DNA from: Myoxocephalus aenaeus
Taxonomy: Eukaryota > Chordata > Actinopteri > Perciformes > Cottidae
Reading direction: 5' to 3'
Assembly (NCBI GenBank): GCA_038501785.1
Contig: JBAMJR010000006.1
Span: forward strand, 4,723,501 to 4,787,500
Length of the DNA: 64,000 bases
Shown: positions 38,546-51,516 of the stretch, piece by piece
Layout of the letters: every line of letters starts with the position of its first letter
Numbering within the stretch: position 1 is the first letter of the stretch
Notes under the pieces: model-generated
What the model was told of the DNA's origin: nothing
What the model saw: the letters and a program-made list of their open reading frames with translations, nothing else
Database searches by the model: none
Program-made: the position numbers and the translations under genes

Positions 38546-41500
38546 AGGCAGGGACCATTTCGGTTTGTGGTTTTGATTTGATAGCAATTGATTTACCATT
38601 ATCGTCTTAATCGAACAAAAGGCTGTAGTTTGAATTAACCAGGCCAACCCTTTCACCTGGTTCAATTTTAGGTGAGGTGCTCACTTAATTAGATAGAAGT
38701 CATTGAATGGCACTGCTGATGGACACACTTTTAATGATAAAAATGATTACAGTAGTTATGATTACTGCCTCATTATGTCCTCTGCTGATTAGTCTGCAGT
38801 TGTCTGAGTGGAAGAGACCATGCCGGTTTTCTGTGACTGCCTCTAAACACATGTCTGCACTGCCGCAGACATAGATATAGATAAACAATAAAATTGTGGG
38901 AAAAGAAAATGATCAAGAAAATGACAATAATAAAATTCAGCCATACACAAAAAGGTATACCAGGTGGCCTCTGGCTCAGGCCCCAGTGTATCGCTGCAAC
39001 AGCAAGATCTCTTGGTATCACTTAACACTTGTATGATTGCTGCAGGTGTCAGCATCAGCATATATGTTACTGGGTATATGTAAATAAAGATGGACAAAAC
39101 GGTACATTTTTAGAATGGGTGAGATTTAAAACTTTTTCAGGTAACAGTAAAACACTTTACCTGTCCCTGTAGGTATTCATTCAGTCTAAATCCAGCTATT
39201 TGTTGGCTTTGATTTAGGAAACAAAATCAATCAATCAAATCTCTACACATGATGCATACATACGAAACCATAAACCATTGGTCGATTTGAACTCATTAAA
39301 GTATTGAAGGTCAACGCTTTTAATATAAAGCAGTACCACTATTCATCCACCAGATGAAGACACAGACCAGGTTTTCACATAAAAGGCTGAGGAGATGTAC
39401 AGACGGTAGGAATCGACTCAAAATGGCATTGGAGTAGCCATAAGCAGTGTTGACATGCCTTGGAGTACAACCTTTGATCACAGACAAATACATGTAAGAC
39501 GTAATTTGTCTGTATAAGGTTAAGTTAATTTATTTCTGTTCTACAGTATCTGGTTCAGTGAGTTGTAGAGTGATAAGATTTAACGCAATACTATCCTCAG
39601 CTTCTGCAATTACTTCTTGTTTGTGTTGGGAGCAGGACATAGCACCACTGCACTCATGCACCTTTGGCATGTTTTTTCTGTGTGCTCATTTAGTTGCCAG
39701 AGGGTGGAGCGAGGAAAGAACGAGGCTTGGTGGGCCAGGTCCTGTTAGCATAACAATCAAAAAGTGAGCAAAAACTAAACTAAAACTAGCGCTAGCTAGC
39801 TAACTTGATTAGCAAGGAACATCTGTAATTGACGTTAACACCTGTGATACTAACTTAGAATGCTAAATTTGCCTAACGGAAATCAGGAGTGTGTCTTTAA
39901 TACAAGGAGCTAACACGCAGGTGAGAAAACACCAATAACAGCCAATTAGTGGCTGTAACAACAACTTTGTAGAAATAAATAATACCAAAAATTAACTCAG
40001 ACTCCACCCATCCATTTGTCATAATGAACTCGTAGGTACAAGGTAACGTACAACTCAAGTGACACGCAATCCCAACAATTCTAGAGTCCTCTATTATGTC
40101 AGATCAGTAATTGGCAGGTGGAGAGAGAGTCGAATGGCGCTGCCAGGTAACGTTATTCCAGGGTTTACACACGTTTCGCCGAAACAAATACATTACAGTT
40201 CCTGATATCCTGTGGAAACTGATGCGGACACTGAGGTCATCCAGACCATCATCCAACATCCGCCAATTGGATGCCCGCTGTACAAATAAATATACAGTAA
40301 ATAATATACTGTCCGGTATTATATGAAACATTCTCCAAAACGCACCAACACCACAAACATAACCAAGAGGTCAATTTCGGTGACTTAAATTTTGCCACAA
40401 TTTGTAATTGAGTATCAAGCAGCTATTATTATATACACACAACCTAAAAAAGGGAAATATGAATTGGTTAACTTAAATGCAACCTAAGTCTTCAGTACTA
40501 ATATACTGTAGGGCTATATAGAGGCACATTCACAATCAATATTTTGTTTAAATAAAACCTTTAATAATGGCTTATTCTGCACAAGGTTCAATTTATATTT
40601 TTGTTCTAAAATAGGCCTACTCAACAACATCATCTCCCAGGTTTAAGGCAATTCAAAGCACACCATTTCTAATCCATCTATAACATATCTGCAATGTGTT
40701 TCTACGTTCACCTATATGCTAAAATTGTGCCAATTTTTGCGTTTCATTTTGAGTGATAGGGGTAGATAACAGTAAGCTTTTGTGGCATTGTCACAGAATA
40801 ATATCGAACAAATAATGAGAATCTGAGCTGGGAAAGCTGACACGTTTATTATGAATAAAATATTGATAGTGAATCCAAGGTGATATTCTTGGAATATTAC
40901 TTGTTGTGCTCACCTCATGTCTGTTATATATACTTTAGTTATAGCAAGAGCAATCTGTCATCCAGAGAAATTGAGTTATATGGTGGCTTTTTCCCTAGGT
41001 ATTCATATTACCATCCCACTTTCCAAAAAAACAAACATGTAGCCAGATAATCCCAAAACTCTGTGTGTGCAATGTGCATTGACTTTTGGTGTAACATTTC
41101 CTATAATTTGCTGTGAGTGGTGGACAGAGTTGTTAATATTTAAATTAGACTGAAGTGCGGCTAGTTCAATTTTACTCAGGTCAGAGTACTTGTAATGAAA
41201 ATATAGTACAACAAGCAGAGGTAAATAACTTGGTTACAAGTGTGGCCTATGAGTCAACTACGAGGTGGACACAAACAGCCATCACTGGCTTCGAAGGAAA
41301 AACAATCAGTGAACTCTATATTGCTGTTGAGGACCAGCAGCGCAGATGTGCAGTAGTATTTCGAGGTACAGTTGCACAGTTAAAAAAAAATTCCACCAAC
41401 GCCATTGTCATAACTAGTAAGATTGATCTGTAAAGCATTTATAAGCTGATACTGATAGTACAAAATCCCAATTCTACAACAGGACAGTGATTGTCACTGC

Positions 41501-42580
41501 TGAGGTTGATTAAACAATGACACATTTTCACATCACACTCATTTGTTTTATCGATCATACATGTATTAAAGTCGCTCTGTCTCTGTGCCTCTCTATTCAC
41601 ATATTGCAAAGGCAAAACATCATTAAAATGAGTGTGTGTATGCCATCTAGTGACAGGATAGTGTACTGACTTTGAGGGATGCCAACAAGCAAACATAAAC
41701 CTCGTAGGCTTAGAGTAAGTATCATAGTAGAATTTGGTATGGCAACTGTATCGGGTTGCAAAAAATGGACAGATGTTTGTAATTTCTTTCCAACCTATGT
41801 ATCTGAATGCTAAACATTATTGTGTTTGTTACTGAGTTTTATGGTAAATACCATGACAATGCAATGACAATTGCATATTGCAGATTTTATACATAGTATG
41901 AGAAGCAGTCGGCAGCTCATTGCAAAAAACCCTGAGATCTCAAAATCAACTTACTCCGAACCCCATATCAACACAGAGAACAAACTACATTCAGCTAAGC
42001 TACCTTGAAATGAATGTATGCTTACTGTATAGGTTACTTCTCGTCCCTACATGTGGAACTTATGTGAATTGAGAAACATTTCTACATATTTTGAATTAGT
42101 TTTTTTGCATTCTTCGTAAATGTAGGCGGACATTGCAACGCTTACTGCAAAAATGTTAAAAATGTAACAGTATGTTACTGAAGACAATAGTGCTGAAACA
42201 ACCCCAACAAGAAGTTTCAGGAGTGGGCAACATTACATTTAATATTTTTTAAATGTTCCATTTTTACCTTTTGTTTCTCAATACTGGAAGGCAGTATTGC
42301 TCATTGGCATCACATCTCTTCTTTATGACCTCAGATGAGGAAAACATTGAAAACACTAAAACAAATCCTGGCAAACATAATTTGCTGTAGTGTAGTGTAA
42401 ATTAACTGGAGTCTAAAGTTGCATGTTCATTTTTATATATTGACATAAAAGAGGCTACAGTGAAATATAATTAATGTAAATACAGTGATACATATCACAA
42501 AACAAATCACTAGTATAATATCATCTTCCATATAAAGTTGTTAGCTCATACTGATCCGTAAGCATGGAAAGAAATTGTAA
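38546..42580. other. Intergenic stretch between errfi1 and the mucin gene
   Basis: About 4 kb, AT-rich, with no supportable gene. A plus-strand frame at 41155-41433 (92 codons) shows no domain or signal. A minus-strand ATTAAA-type signal for the mucin gene may be at 42238-42243 (TTTAAT on the plus strand), about 340 nt after its stop. Confidence 0.5.
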
Positions 42581-45500
42581 TTAAAACAAAATGTTGAGGT
42601 CTGTAGCCTTCATGGGTTGATGTTCCAAACCTCTGGACGTTTTGTTGTGATCTGGAAAGACACAAGAATGATCACACAATGATCACAAGAATGATCACAT
42701 TCATATGTACTGTATGTGATTTAGAATAGTACACAAGGCACACAACAATACCTGCAATTAGTTGTCAAAATTGATTACTGATGATAAAGTTCATGCTAAT
42801 CCCAGATTGTGATCTGATGGAGAAAATAATTGATGTTATTGACGAGATTTCTCGAGAAATTGTTAAAATATATACATATATTTTTAATCAGTGAAAACTA
42901 AAAAGAGGACGCACCTGTAACCGAGAAGTCAAAGAAATCTTCCTCAAAAGCAGACAGTCTTCTGTTATAAGAGTTGCTTCCTTTCCTAATATAGAGACAG
43001 TTTCATTAGTTTCTCATGGCATTGTTTCCAACTTTACAATTACAGGCAACAAGAAAAAACATTTGCATATTACTGGAAAGGAAGACGCATTTTGGGCATC
43101 TTAACCCACCGAATCCCTGTATGTCTCTTTTTGACGATGACAGCAATGACAATGATAATCAAGAGCAGGAGTGCTGCTGCCAGTGATCCGAACAGTGCAC
43201 CGTAGAAACCTGGACCGTGACGGAAGAGGTGACACTGTGGGCCATAAAACTGTTCAAGGCTAGACTTGTAACACCTGGATTGAAGGGTCATACGAGTGAA
43301 TTATGTTTATATGATTAACATTATGATCCAAAATACAAGACATATTTAAGCTCCTTGCAATTAGATAAGATGAACACAGAGATGTTTGCTTACCTACAGG
43401 TTGGCCCTTTTTGAATGTCATTGCGACATTCTCCATGTTGATGACAGTAGTCAGGGTTTGTTTTGCAAGGTCCAACACACTGCCATTGACCATTTACAAT
43501 CTCAGCAGTGTAGTTAGCAAACTGTGAGCAGTTTACATAATGCTCCAGATCTGTGATATCTGATTGATAAAAAGTGATGTATTTATCATTTTGTATAAGT
43601 ATCATAGTGCAAATATAGAAATGATGACATGCATTGAATGACGAAACACTGACTGAGCAAAGCAGCAATAAGTCAAATGTTTAGAACTGATAGAGTACAC
43701 TTACTTGTGATCTTAGGTGTCAGAAAGGTGAGTCCATTTAACAACACATCTGAATTGTTAAAGGCCTGAGAAATCTTCTTGAGATTTCCTCTGTTATTCA
43801 AGATATCTGTCAAGATCCCATCCAGCTGAGTGTTGACAAACTGGATTTGAGTTTCATTGTTTGGATAGATGTACTCCGCCACACTCTCTGCAACAACACT
43901 CCCTGGTCTAAAGTGGAAAAATAGAAAGATATTACCAAAAGAAAACAGCGTGTGCTTGATTAAAGAGTAATTACAATAATTGTAAAAGTAAAGTTTATGG
44001 AAAACCTACGTTAACTTGATGACTTGTAATTTTTTAAAGGTTTGTGGATCTGCTTGTTTGCATAAGGCTGCAAGCTGCAACACAGGACAGATGTCATTAT
44101 AGCACGGTTACAACAATAAATACAATGTTATCATTAACATCAAAAACAGCAAAGCGCAAAACATAAATAAGATAAAATAAAATAAGAAAATATAATCCTT
44201 TATTAGTCCCGCAGTGGGGAAATTGCAGGATTACAGCAGCAGTGTACACAAGCGACACATAGTAAAATAAAAAACAAGTAAATGATGAAATATGAAAAAT
44301 ATCTTTATATAGTATAAGTTACTGAAATCATTACCGAGTAAATAAGTAATACATTATTGGACATTAATACATATAATAAATACAGAAGAGTACTATCATG
44401 CAGTCATGCAACTATAATACAAAAAAAGGAATACCTCCCGTTCTAATGTTGAGATGAATTCCAATGATGGAGGTGAACTTAGATTATTAAAACCCGGCAA
44501 AAAATCTATGTGGACGATTTTCAAAGTGAGATTTGCTTTTCGAGTTGGTATTGCTTCTGTATCTGCCAAAGATGATGACACACATAAAATTGACATTTCA
44601 AAATCATAATAGATGTTCCTGTATAGAACAGTGGTAAGACATATCAATGCCAGTATCAGACACGTTTAATGATGACATACTGCTAAAAATCCAAAAACTT
44701 AGCTGCATTAATTTCTTTACTGCAATTTATAGAATGTTTTAAAGAATAATAATTGAGTATGATAAACCTCACCGACACGTGCAGGGGTGTCATTAATTCC
44801 AAAGGAGCATATATCGCCAAAGAAAAAGGCTTGACAGTGGCAGTGACATCTTCCAAGTGTCAGGTTGAATTTGCAGGTACCCCTGATACAGTGACAGTCC
44901 TCACACTGAGGAGTTGTCACAGTGACAGTAGTGTTTGAAAGGGGAATAATAGCAGACGATGTTGTAAATTTGTTTGGGCTGATGGTTTCCGCAGACGTAA
45001 AAGCCTTTGAAGATGGTATTGATTTAGTATTTCCTGTGATTGTCATCGTTGTAAAAGATGTAGATTGTTGCTCTGTCAATGAAGACAGCAAGGTTGAAGA
45101 TGTGTCTTTGCTAGTGAATGGGAAGTGAGTTGAGCTGATTTCTGTTGCTGATGTTTCAGTTTTTTGTTCAGTCGATGTTTGAGTAAAGTGAATAGTCAGT
45201 GGAGGGGATGTAGACTTTAATCTCGCTGAGACCTCTGTTTTTGTGGTGGGATTGATTGTTGTTGCGGAAAGATTGGTGTTGGGTGTACTTTCATCTCCAT
45301 TTGAGGTGAGTATAGAGGTCGAGGCTGTTGAATCCGTTTTCCTTGGGGGTCTCACAGTCGTAATGGTTGTATATTGTTGCTCTGTTGATGAAGCCAACGT
45401 TGTTGTAGACGTTTCCTGGCTAGTCAATGGGGTCTGAGTTGTACTGGTATCTGCTTGTGATGTTTCAGTGTTTTTCTCAGGAGATGTTTGGGTAAAGTCA

Positions 45501-48500
45501 GTAGTCAGTGGGGCAGATGAAGACATTGAGCTCGTTGAGACCTCTGTATTTGTGGTGAAATTGATTGATGTTGAGGAAGGATTGGTGTTGGATGTGCTTA
45601 CTTCTCCATGTGAGGTGATTAATGAGGTCGATGCTGTTGAATCCGTTTTCCTTGGGGGTCTCACAGTCGTAATGGTTGTATATTGTTGCTCTGTTGATGA
45701 AGTCAACATTGTTGTAGGTATTTCCTGGCTAGTCAATGGGCTCTGAGTTGTACTGGTATCTGCTGCTGATGTTTCAGTGTTTTTCTCAGGAGATGTTTCA
45801 GTGGAGTGAGTATTCAGTGAGGCAGATGAAGACATTGAACTCGCTGAGACCTCTGTAGTCGTGGTGTGATTGATTGTTGTTTTGGAATGATTAGTGTTGG
45901 TTGTACTTCCTTCACCATTTGAGGTGAGTAAAGAGGTTGACGCTGTTGAATCCGTTTTAGTTGTGGGTCTCACAGTCGTAATGGTTGTATATTGTTGCTC
46001 TGTTGATGAAGTCAACATTGTTGTAGGTATTTCCTGGCTAGTCAATGGGCTCTGCGTTGTACTGGTATCTGCTGGTGATGTTTCAGTGTTTTTCTCATGA
46101 GATGTTGGAGTAAAGTCATTAGTCAGTGGGGCAGATGAATACATTGAGCTCGCTGAGACCTCTGTATTTGTCGTGGGATTGATTGTTGTTGCCGAAGGAT
46201 TAGTGTTGGATGTGCTTACTTCTCCATGTGAGGTGATTAATGAGGTCGATGCTGTTGAATCCGTTTTCCTTGGGGGTCTCACAGTCATAATGGTTGTATA
46301 TTGTTGCTCTGTTGATGAAGCCAACGTTGTTGTAGACGTTTCCTGGCTAGTCAATGGGGTCTGAGTTGTACTGGTATCTGCTTGTGATGTTTCAGTGTTT
46401 TTCTCAGGAGATGTTTGGGTAAAGTCAGTAGTCAGTGGGGCAGATGAAGACATTGAGCTCGTTGAGACCTCTGTATTTGTGGTGAAATTGATTGATATTG
46501 AGGAAGGATTGGTGTTGGATGTGCTTACTTCTCCATGTGAGGTGATTAATGAGGTTGATGCTGTTGAATCCGTTTTCCTTGGGGGTCTCACAGTCGTAAT
46601 GGTTGTATATTGTTGCTCTGTTGATGAAGTCAACATTGTTGTAGGTATTTCCTGGCTAGTCAATGGGCTCTGAGTTGTACTGGTATCTGCTGCTGATGTT
46701 TCAGTGTTTTGCTGAGGAGATGTTTGAGTCAAGTGAGTATTCAGTGGGCCAGATGAAGACATTGAACTCGCTGAGACCTCTGTAGTCGTGGTGGGATTGA
46801 TTGTTGTTTTGGAATGATTAGTGTTGGTTGTACTTCCTTCACCATTTGAGGTGAGTAAAGAGGTTGACGCTGTTGAATCCGTTTTAGGTGTGGGTGTCAC
46901 AGTCGTAATGGTTGTATATTGTTGCTCAGTCGATGAAGACAACATTGTTGTAGGCGTTACCTGGCTAGTCAATGGGCTCTGAGTTGTACTGGTATCTGCT
47001 GGTGATGTTTCAGTGTTTTTCTCAGGAGATGTTTGAGTGAAGTCAGTCGTCAGTGGGGGGGATGTGGACATTGAACTCGCTGAGACTTCTGTGTTTCTGG
47101 TTGGATTGATTGTTGTTGCGAAAGGATTGGGTTTGGTGGTGTTTCTTTCTCCATTTGATCTGATTAAAGAGTTAGACGCTAATTTAGTGGTTGTCACAGT
47201 TGAGGTGGTGTTATTCATGATTTGCTGTGATTCTCGTGACTGAGTCATATATAGTTGGTCTTTTTTCTTCATAACTGGTCTATTCCGCAATACTTTGGAC
47301 AATTCATCTATTGAGACGTTTGACAAATTCTTTCTTTCATGGTTATCCGCCTTCTGTGGTTTCCTCCGTGTTTCGTCCGTTTGATCTTGTTTTGCATTTT
47401 GATCATCTGTTAAACAAGGCAATATTTGTGCATGATGAATGCATTTGTCATTGCACATCACAGAAACTGGCATCACCATTAAAACCTGTTAAAAACATTA
47501 AACCCCCCCCCCCCCCCCCCCCTACGTTTTTTGTGTGCTTTTTTTTGTTGCTTTGATGTCATCTTCATTTACTCATAACCAGTAACATTTAGACTGATAT
47601 TTACACATCTGAACAAAATCTCACATTATACTCTTTTATTATAACACCAAAATTATTGAAATAGCCCTGGTGGTTGCAGAGATATACCGTTTTTAGTTTG
47701 GGTCTGCAATTTTCGACCAAAGGCCTACAAATTGTTTATTTTATTATTTTTTTTAAGAAAAATTATTTAACACTTCATGTCTTTTCATTCTGTTCACAAT
47801 GTTTACTATTCCTCATTTTTTTTGGCAAGTCATATCATCTTATTGAATCTCTTTTTTGTTCGCATTGTTATCTTCACTAGGCTTCTAGACTTTGATATAA
47901 TAATAACTAACATATAAAATGGATATTACTTCCTCCAACACTGAATAGTTATATTGTGATTATCTTGTGCAAATATTTAAAGGCTGTGTAATATTTGTAT
48001 TCTTCCACCATTATGTTGATTCAATTATTAACTGAATATGCCTGCAAATCTCCAGCCAGGGTCAGTTATTTCCCTTTTGTGCACACTGTATTACTTCCAT
48101 GGAATTTAGGTTGCACTCTGAGATGATGCATAGTTATTAAAAATGAACTGAAAACGTATAGGAATAACACTGCGGTTTGCAAGTAATAAAAAAAGTGATT
48201 TGGATGTTAGATAGGTTTGTGAATAAGCTACCTAAACTGCGTCCACAAAACATTATTCATGGTGAAAAAAACGACAACTAAATGAGTGACCAAATTGAGT
48301 CAAATTTTTTTGTGACTGAAAGATGTGTTCATGATTTGTTTTTCACTTTAGTGGTCATCAATACAAGGTAGAGCTTACAGCATGACTGATGGTCACCGAA
48401 TATGGTCCGTAAATATTCACTCTACTGAGAGAGAACAACGGCACTAAGCTGTTTCCTATGAAACTGTAAAAAGAGGATTTACAGCATAATGATTTCAACA

Positions 48501-49824
48501 ATATTGTTAACTCACAGAAGTGACTGGTGGGTCTGTAGTGTAAAACATGTCTCTCTAGTGGCGATTTAAAAATCAGGTACGATTGTCTGTGGGAGATCTT
48601 TTTGGAGGGAGAATTAACATGGGGCTTAATGGAGGAGAGAGGTGGCCTCTCACAATCAGTCAGATTCAAACAAATGTGTGAATCTGTTGATTCAATCGAC
48701 CTAAGTTTACGACAAAAGACAAGATTTCCTCTGTTTATATGTATAAATTATGCATGATGCAAATATTTTGTCCTCAAGATCCTGAAGCTTCTCCGTGCTC
48801 TAGCGATGACATCACCACTCTAACCTGCGCCATACACACCCATTGTAAACTCTGAAATGGTCCGGAAAAAAAAGCATTAAATGAAAACGGTGACAGATCA
48901 AAAAGTATAAAAAATTTAAAAAATCTGAAATGATAGCTGAAGGTTTTGTCAACATTTGAACGTTCAAAAGGTGTCTGTAGCTGAATGTATGCAGAACCTG
49001 TAAGCTTTAAAAGATGAAGAGGATTTTAAGATTTTCTCCATAGGATCTCATTCATAAAAAAGTCATAAAAAGCTTAATAATTCAAGTTTGAAAAGTCAGA
49101 AATATGAAAGGAGCTGAATATTTTAACGGTTTCGATAGCTTAAAATATGGAGGAGAAGAGGTCCAAAATACGTACAAAAGAAATAAAATAAGTTGAATAA
49201 AGATTTGAAGAACAATAGTTGGACTGCTGAAGCATTCCAACTAATAACTAATATATAAAATGGACATTATTTCCTCCAACACTGAATAGGTTATATTTTG
49301 ATTATCTTGTGCAAATATCTAAAGGCTGTGTAATGTTTGTATTCTTCCACCATTAAAGTGATTTGGATGTTAGATAGGTTTGTGAATAAGCTACTTAAAC
49401 TGCATCCACAAAACATTTTTCATGGTGAAAAAAAACAACTAAATGAGTCAACAAATTCAGGCACATTTTTTTTGTGAACATTAATGTTCCAAAAAGCCCA
49501 TGTTGAGTTCAAAGTATTGTGTGTGATTAATTGTAGTTCTTCCTGAAGGATTATCAGGTCTGAAATGAATCATGTCAAAATGATATGTCAATGTACATAC
49601 ATAGTGTCAAATGATACAGTATCAGTGTGAAGAAAATTGATAGGTGTATAGGCCAACCTGGTTATACAAAGAATAAAATAAATCACAGACTTACTTCTTT
49701 TTTGTGTTAAGAACACACACCAAAATGCCACGAGCACAATGACCACCAAAGTAAGGATTAAAAGAGAACGCCTTCTCCAGTTACAGGATTCCGAATAAAT
49801 CCACTTCATCATTTTCCCGTCCAT
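42581..49824 (-). CDS. Membrane-tethered mucin with PTS repeats, EGF, SEA, EGF and TM (MUC3/12/17-like)
   Basis: Epithelial surface glycoprotein of the glycocalyx. Nine exons: 49824-49695, 47406-44773, 44562-44435, 44074-44010, 43907-43705, 43559-43394, 43274-43110, 42985-42915 and 42651-42581. All borders are GT/AG and phases join to 1210 codons plus TAA. Residues 1-43: short basic N-terminus, then hydrophobic LLILTLVVIVLVAFWCVFL. 44-870: Thr/Ser-rich mucin region with 103-residue repeats, for dense O-glycosylation. About 878-910: EGF-like (CEDCHCIRGTC...). 922-1053: SEA domain with the GSVVA autocleavage motif, cut expected between G988 and S989. 1054-1123: second EGF-like region. 1134-1156: transmembrane helix. 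54-residue tail with RRLSAFEEDFFDFS, ending NILF, a possible class II PDZ ligand (inference). The EGF-SEA-EGF-TM order is that of MUC3/12/17; the fish ortholog cannot be fixed. RNA support is needed for exons 8 and 9. Confidence 0.85.
44166..44390. repeat. Interspersed repeat in mucin intron 3
   Basis: Contains TCCTTTATTAGTCCCGCAGT, GGGGAAATTGCAGGATTACA and GCAGCAG after an A/GATAA-rich start: a common teleost repeat tail. A related GATAAGATAAGATAGTCCTT sequence is at about 50953 in the flank repeat. The family name is not certain. Confidence 0.55.
45120..47210 (-). repeat. 309-bp coding tandem repeat of the mucin PTS domain (about 7 units)
   Basis: A landmark (plus strand 'tccat(t/g)tgaggtga' and variants) recurs at about 45293, 45602, 45911, 46220, 46529, 46838 and 47147: exactly 309 bp apart, or 103 codons, so every copy keeps frame. 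Typical pieces are STEQQYTTITTV, KTDSTASTSL, TNTEVSASSM and EKNTETS. The third neighbour is more alike than the first (blocks at 45474 and 46401, 927 bp apart, are almost identical), which indicates a three-unit higher-order repeat. The end units are the most diverged. Confidence 0.92.
47901..48315. repeat. Direct repeat, copy 1 (mucin intron 1)
   Basis: Matches 49242-49478 in the same orientation, sharing AACACTGAATAG, GATTATCTTGTGCAAATAT, AAAGGCTGTGTAAT and GGATGTTAGATAGGTTTGTG. Copy 1 has about 180 bp (48013-48194) absent from copy 2. Confidence 0.85.
48351..48516. repeat. Direct repeat, copy 1 (mucin intron 1), pairs with 50701-50845
   Basis: Shares GGTCATCAATACAAGGTAGA, GCTTACAGCATGACTGATGG and GGATTTACAGCATAATGATT with 50701-50845, differing by a ~20-bp indel and a few substitutions. 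On the minus strand each copy contains an acceptor-like TCTCTCAG followed by a short open frame (NIYGPYSVTISHAVSS in this copy). Whether this was ever an exon is unknown. Confidence 0.8.
49242..49478. repeat. Direct repeat, copy 2 (mucin intron 1, 5' end)
   Basis: Shorter partner of 47901-48315. The two halves that flank the extra 180 bp in copy 1 are joined here at TTCCACCATTAAAGTGATTT. Confidence 0.85.
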
Positions 49825-50700
49825 TCAAGCTGAAGTATTTCAACTGCTGATCACAATGCCATATAAACATTTGCCTATCAGTATAAAATCTACTCTGTGT
49901 CATCAATGATCAACTTGTAAACTGGGGTTGTTACTTATGCAGTGCCCTCCCTTTTTTTTGTATGCACTGTGGCATGACGCTACAGAGATTCGTGAGTTTC
50001 TCTGACAGTGCACATGGTTGTTTACAAAGGTCCAGAGCACATTCACGTCAAAGCGGAAAAAAGGACTGCAGTGAGGCAGAGTTTGGGTTACTAATGAAAT
50101 ATTTATAAACCAATATTCTATCATTAACCATTATTCATTGTCAATGACACCACTGATATTTAATATGCACTTGTCATGCAATTACTGGAAATGTTCATAC
50201 ACTAGGTGCTGGCTCAGGGTCACAAGAAAAGTGTATGAAGCAAAGTGCTTACTAAAAGTTCAACTGAATTTTTGTGTAAAAAAAAAGAGATATGTATACA
50301 TTATATATACAATATTTGAGTAATATCTTTTGTAAATGATAATACAATGCCTTCGTTGGCACAACAAAATACATTATGCACCAATGTTTTTGCCTCAACA
50401 AGCCATTTGTTTTGAGTTACGTACAGAATTAATGATAGTATGTTTAGCGTCTTACAGCAATGAGGGAGCTGGGGTCAATTCTGAAACTATAATTGTATTT
50501 TATCTATCAGCTGGGTGCTATTCTGCACATTTGTGTAAAATCAACTAATAAAATGTTCCATCCTGTAAATCTCAGTAAAGAAAGTTATTCAGAGAATGGT
50601 CTTATTTATATAACTATGCATGCATTGTTCTGCTCTTCATACACTTATTTGATTAGGTGTTATATTGCAATAGATCTGGTAAATAGTATTTAATTTGCTT
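49825..50700. other. Upstream region of the mucin gene
   Basis: No coding sequence recognised. On the minus strand a TATAAATA-like motif lies at about 50097-50104, some 275 nt before the ATG; as a core promoter this is only a suggestion. Confidence 0.35.
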
Positions 50701-50845
50701 TGGTCATCAATACAAGGTAGAGCTTACAGCATGACTGATGGTCACCAAATATGGTCCGTAAATATTCACTCTGAGAGAAAATGAAACTGCAAAAAGAGGA
50801 TTTACAGCATAATGATTTCAACAATATTGTTAACTCACAGAAGTC
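50701..50845. repeat. Direct repeat, copy 2 (upstream of the mucin gene)
   Basis: Partner of 48351-48516, located about 880 bp upstream of the mucin start codon. Together with the 47901/49242 pair it shows that the 5' end of the mucin locus has been duplicated piecemeal. Confidence 0.8.
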
Positions 50846-50900
50846 ATGTAATGGTTAACAGTAAGTTTCCAGTTTACAAAGGTTTCAATAACACGCAGTT

Positions 50901-51516
50901 CAGCATATGGGTGGATAATTTGCGATTGAGCCTAAGTGCTGTAAAGTTTGCCAATAATAAGATAAGATAGTCCTTTATTAGTCCCACTCACTTTCTATTT
51001 CCTTCTAGTTTGACATTACTAAGGCCAACCCAAATGCTTCAATCTCACAATCTTCAGTAAAAGCTGGAACTTTCGAGATCTATAGTAATTGATGGTAAAA
51101 TCACTATTTAAATGCACCTTTTTTTTTTTTAACTTCTCAACAAAGTCAGGTAATTTATGTTATATGGTGACATAGGCTATTAGACTATTCATTATGTATT
51201 AATTTTAAAAGAAAGGAGAAGGAAAAAACGACAACACCCCTCATGAGTCAAGTTCAAAGTAAACAACATTATTTTTCCATAAAGGTCTTGAAAATGTTAG
51301 ACAGAGGACAATAGAAAAAGGTCTTCTTCTCAACCTCAACCAAATGGAATCATATTGAAATATTTTATTTAAGTCAAATAAAACAGCAAATACACTGTCT
51401 GTCATGGAACTCCACTCTCATAAGCATAACCTGAAACTATTGCATTGTAACGAGAATTAGTTTTAATAAGAACTGTCCATAGCTACTAAAACTACCATAT
51501 GTCAATCTGATATTGC
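50901..51516. repeat. Flank repeat F, copy A
   Basis: Starts CAGCATATGGGTGGATAATT and ends AATCTGATATTGC. It is the most diverged of three copies and lacks a ~135-bp internal duplication that copies B and C have. It contains the GATAAGATAAGATAGTCCTT tail-like sequence. Its right end abuts L1 copy 1. Confidence 0.85.

Noticed and set aside
45243..46673. Repeated plus-strand ORFs of 60-90 codons (VVMVVYCCSVDE type)
   Set aside because: They are antisense shadows of the mucin repeat; the biased codon content keeps the opposite strand open in every unit.
45120..47210. Regularly spaced repeats suggesting a CRISPR-like array
   Set aside because: The 309-bp units are coding, in frame, and have no unique spacers; the locus is clearly a eukaryotic mucin exon.
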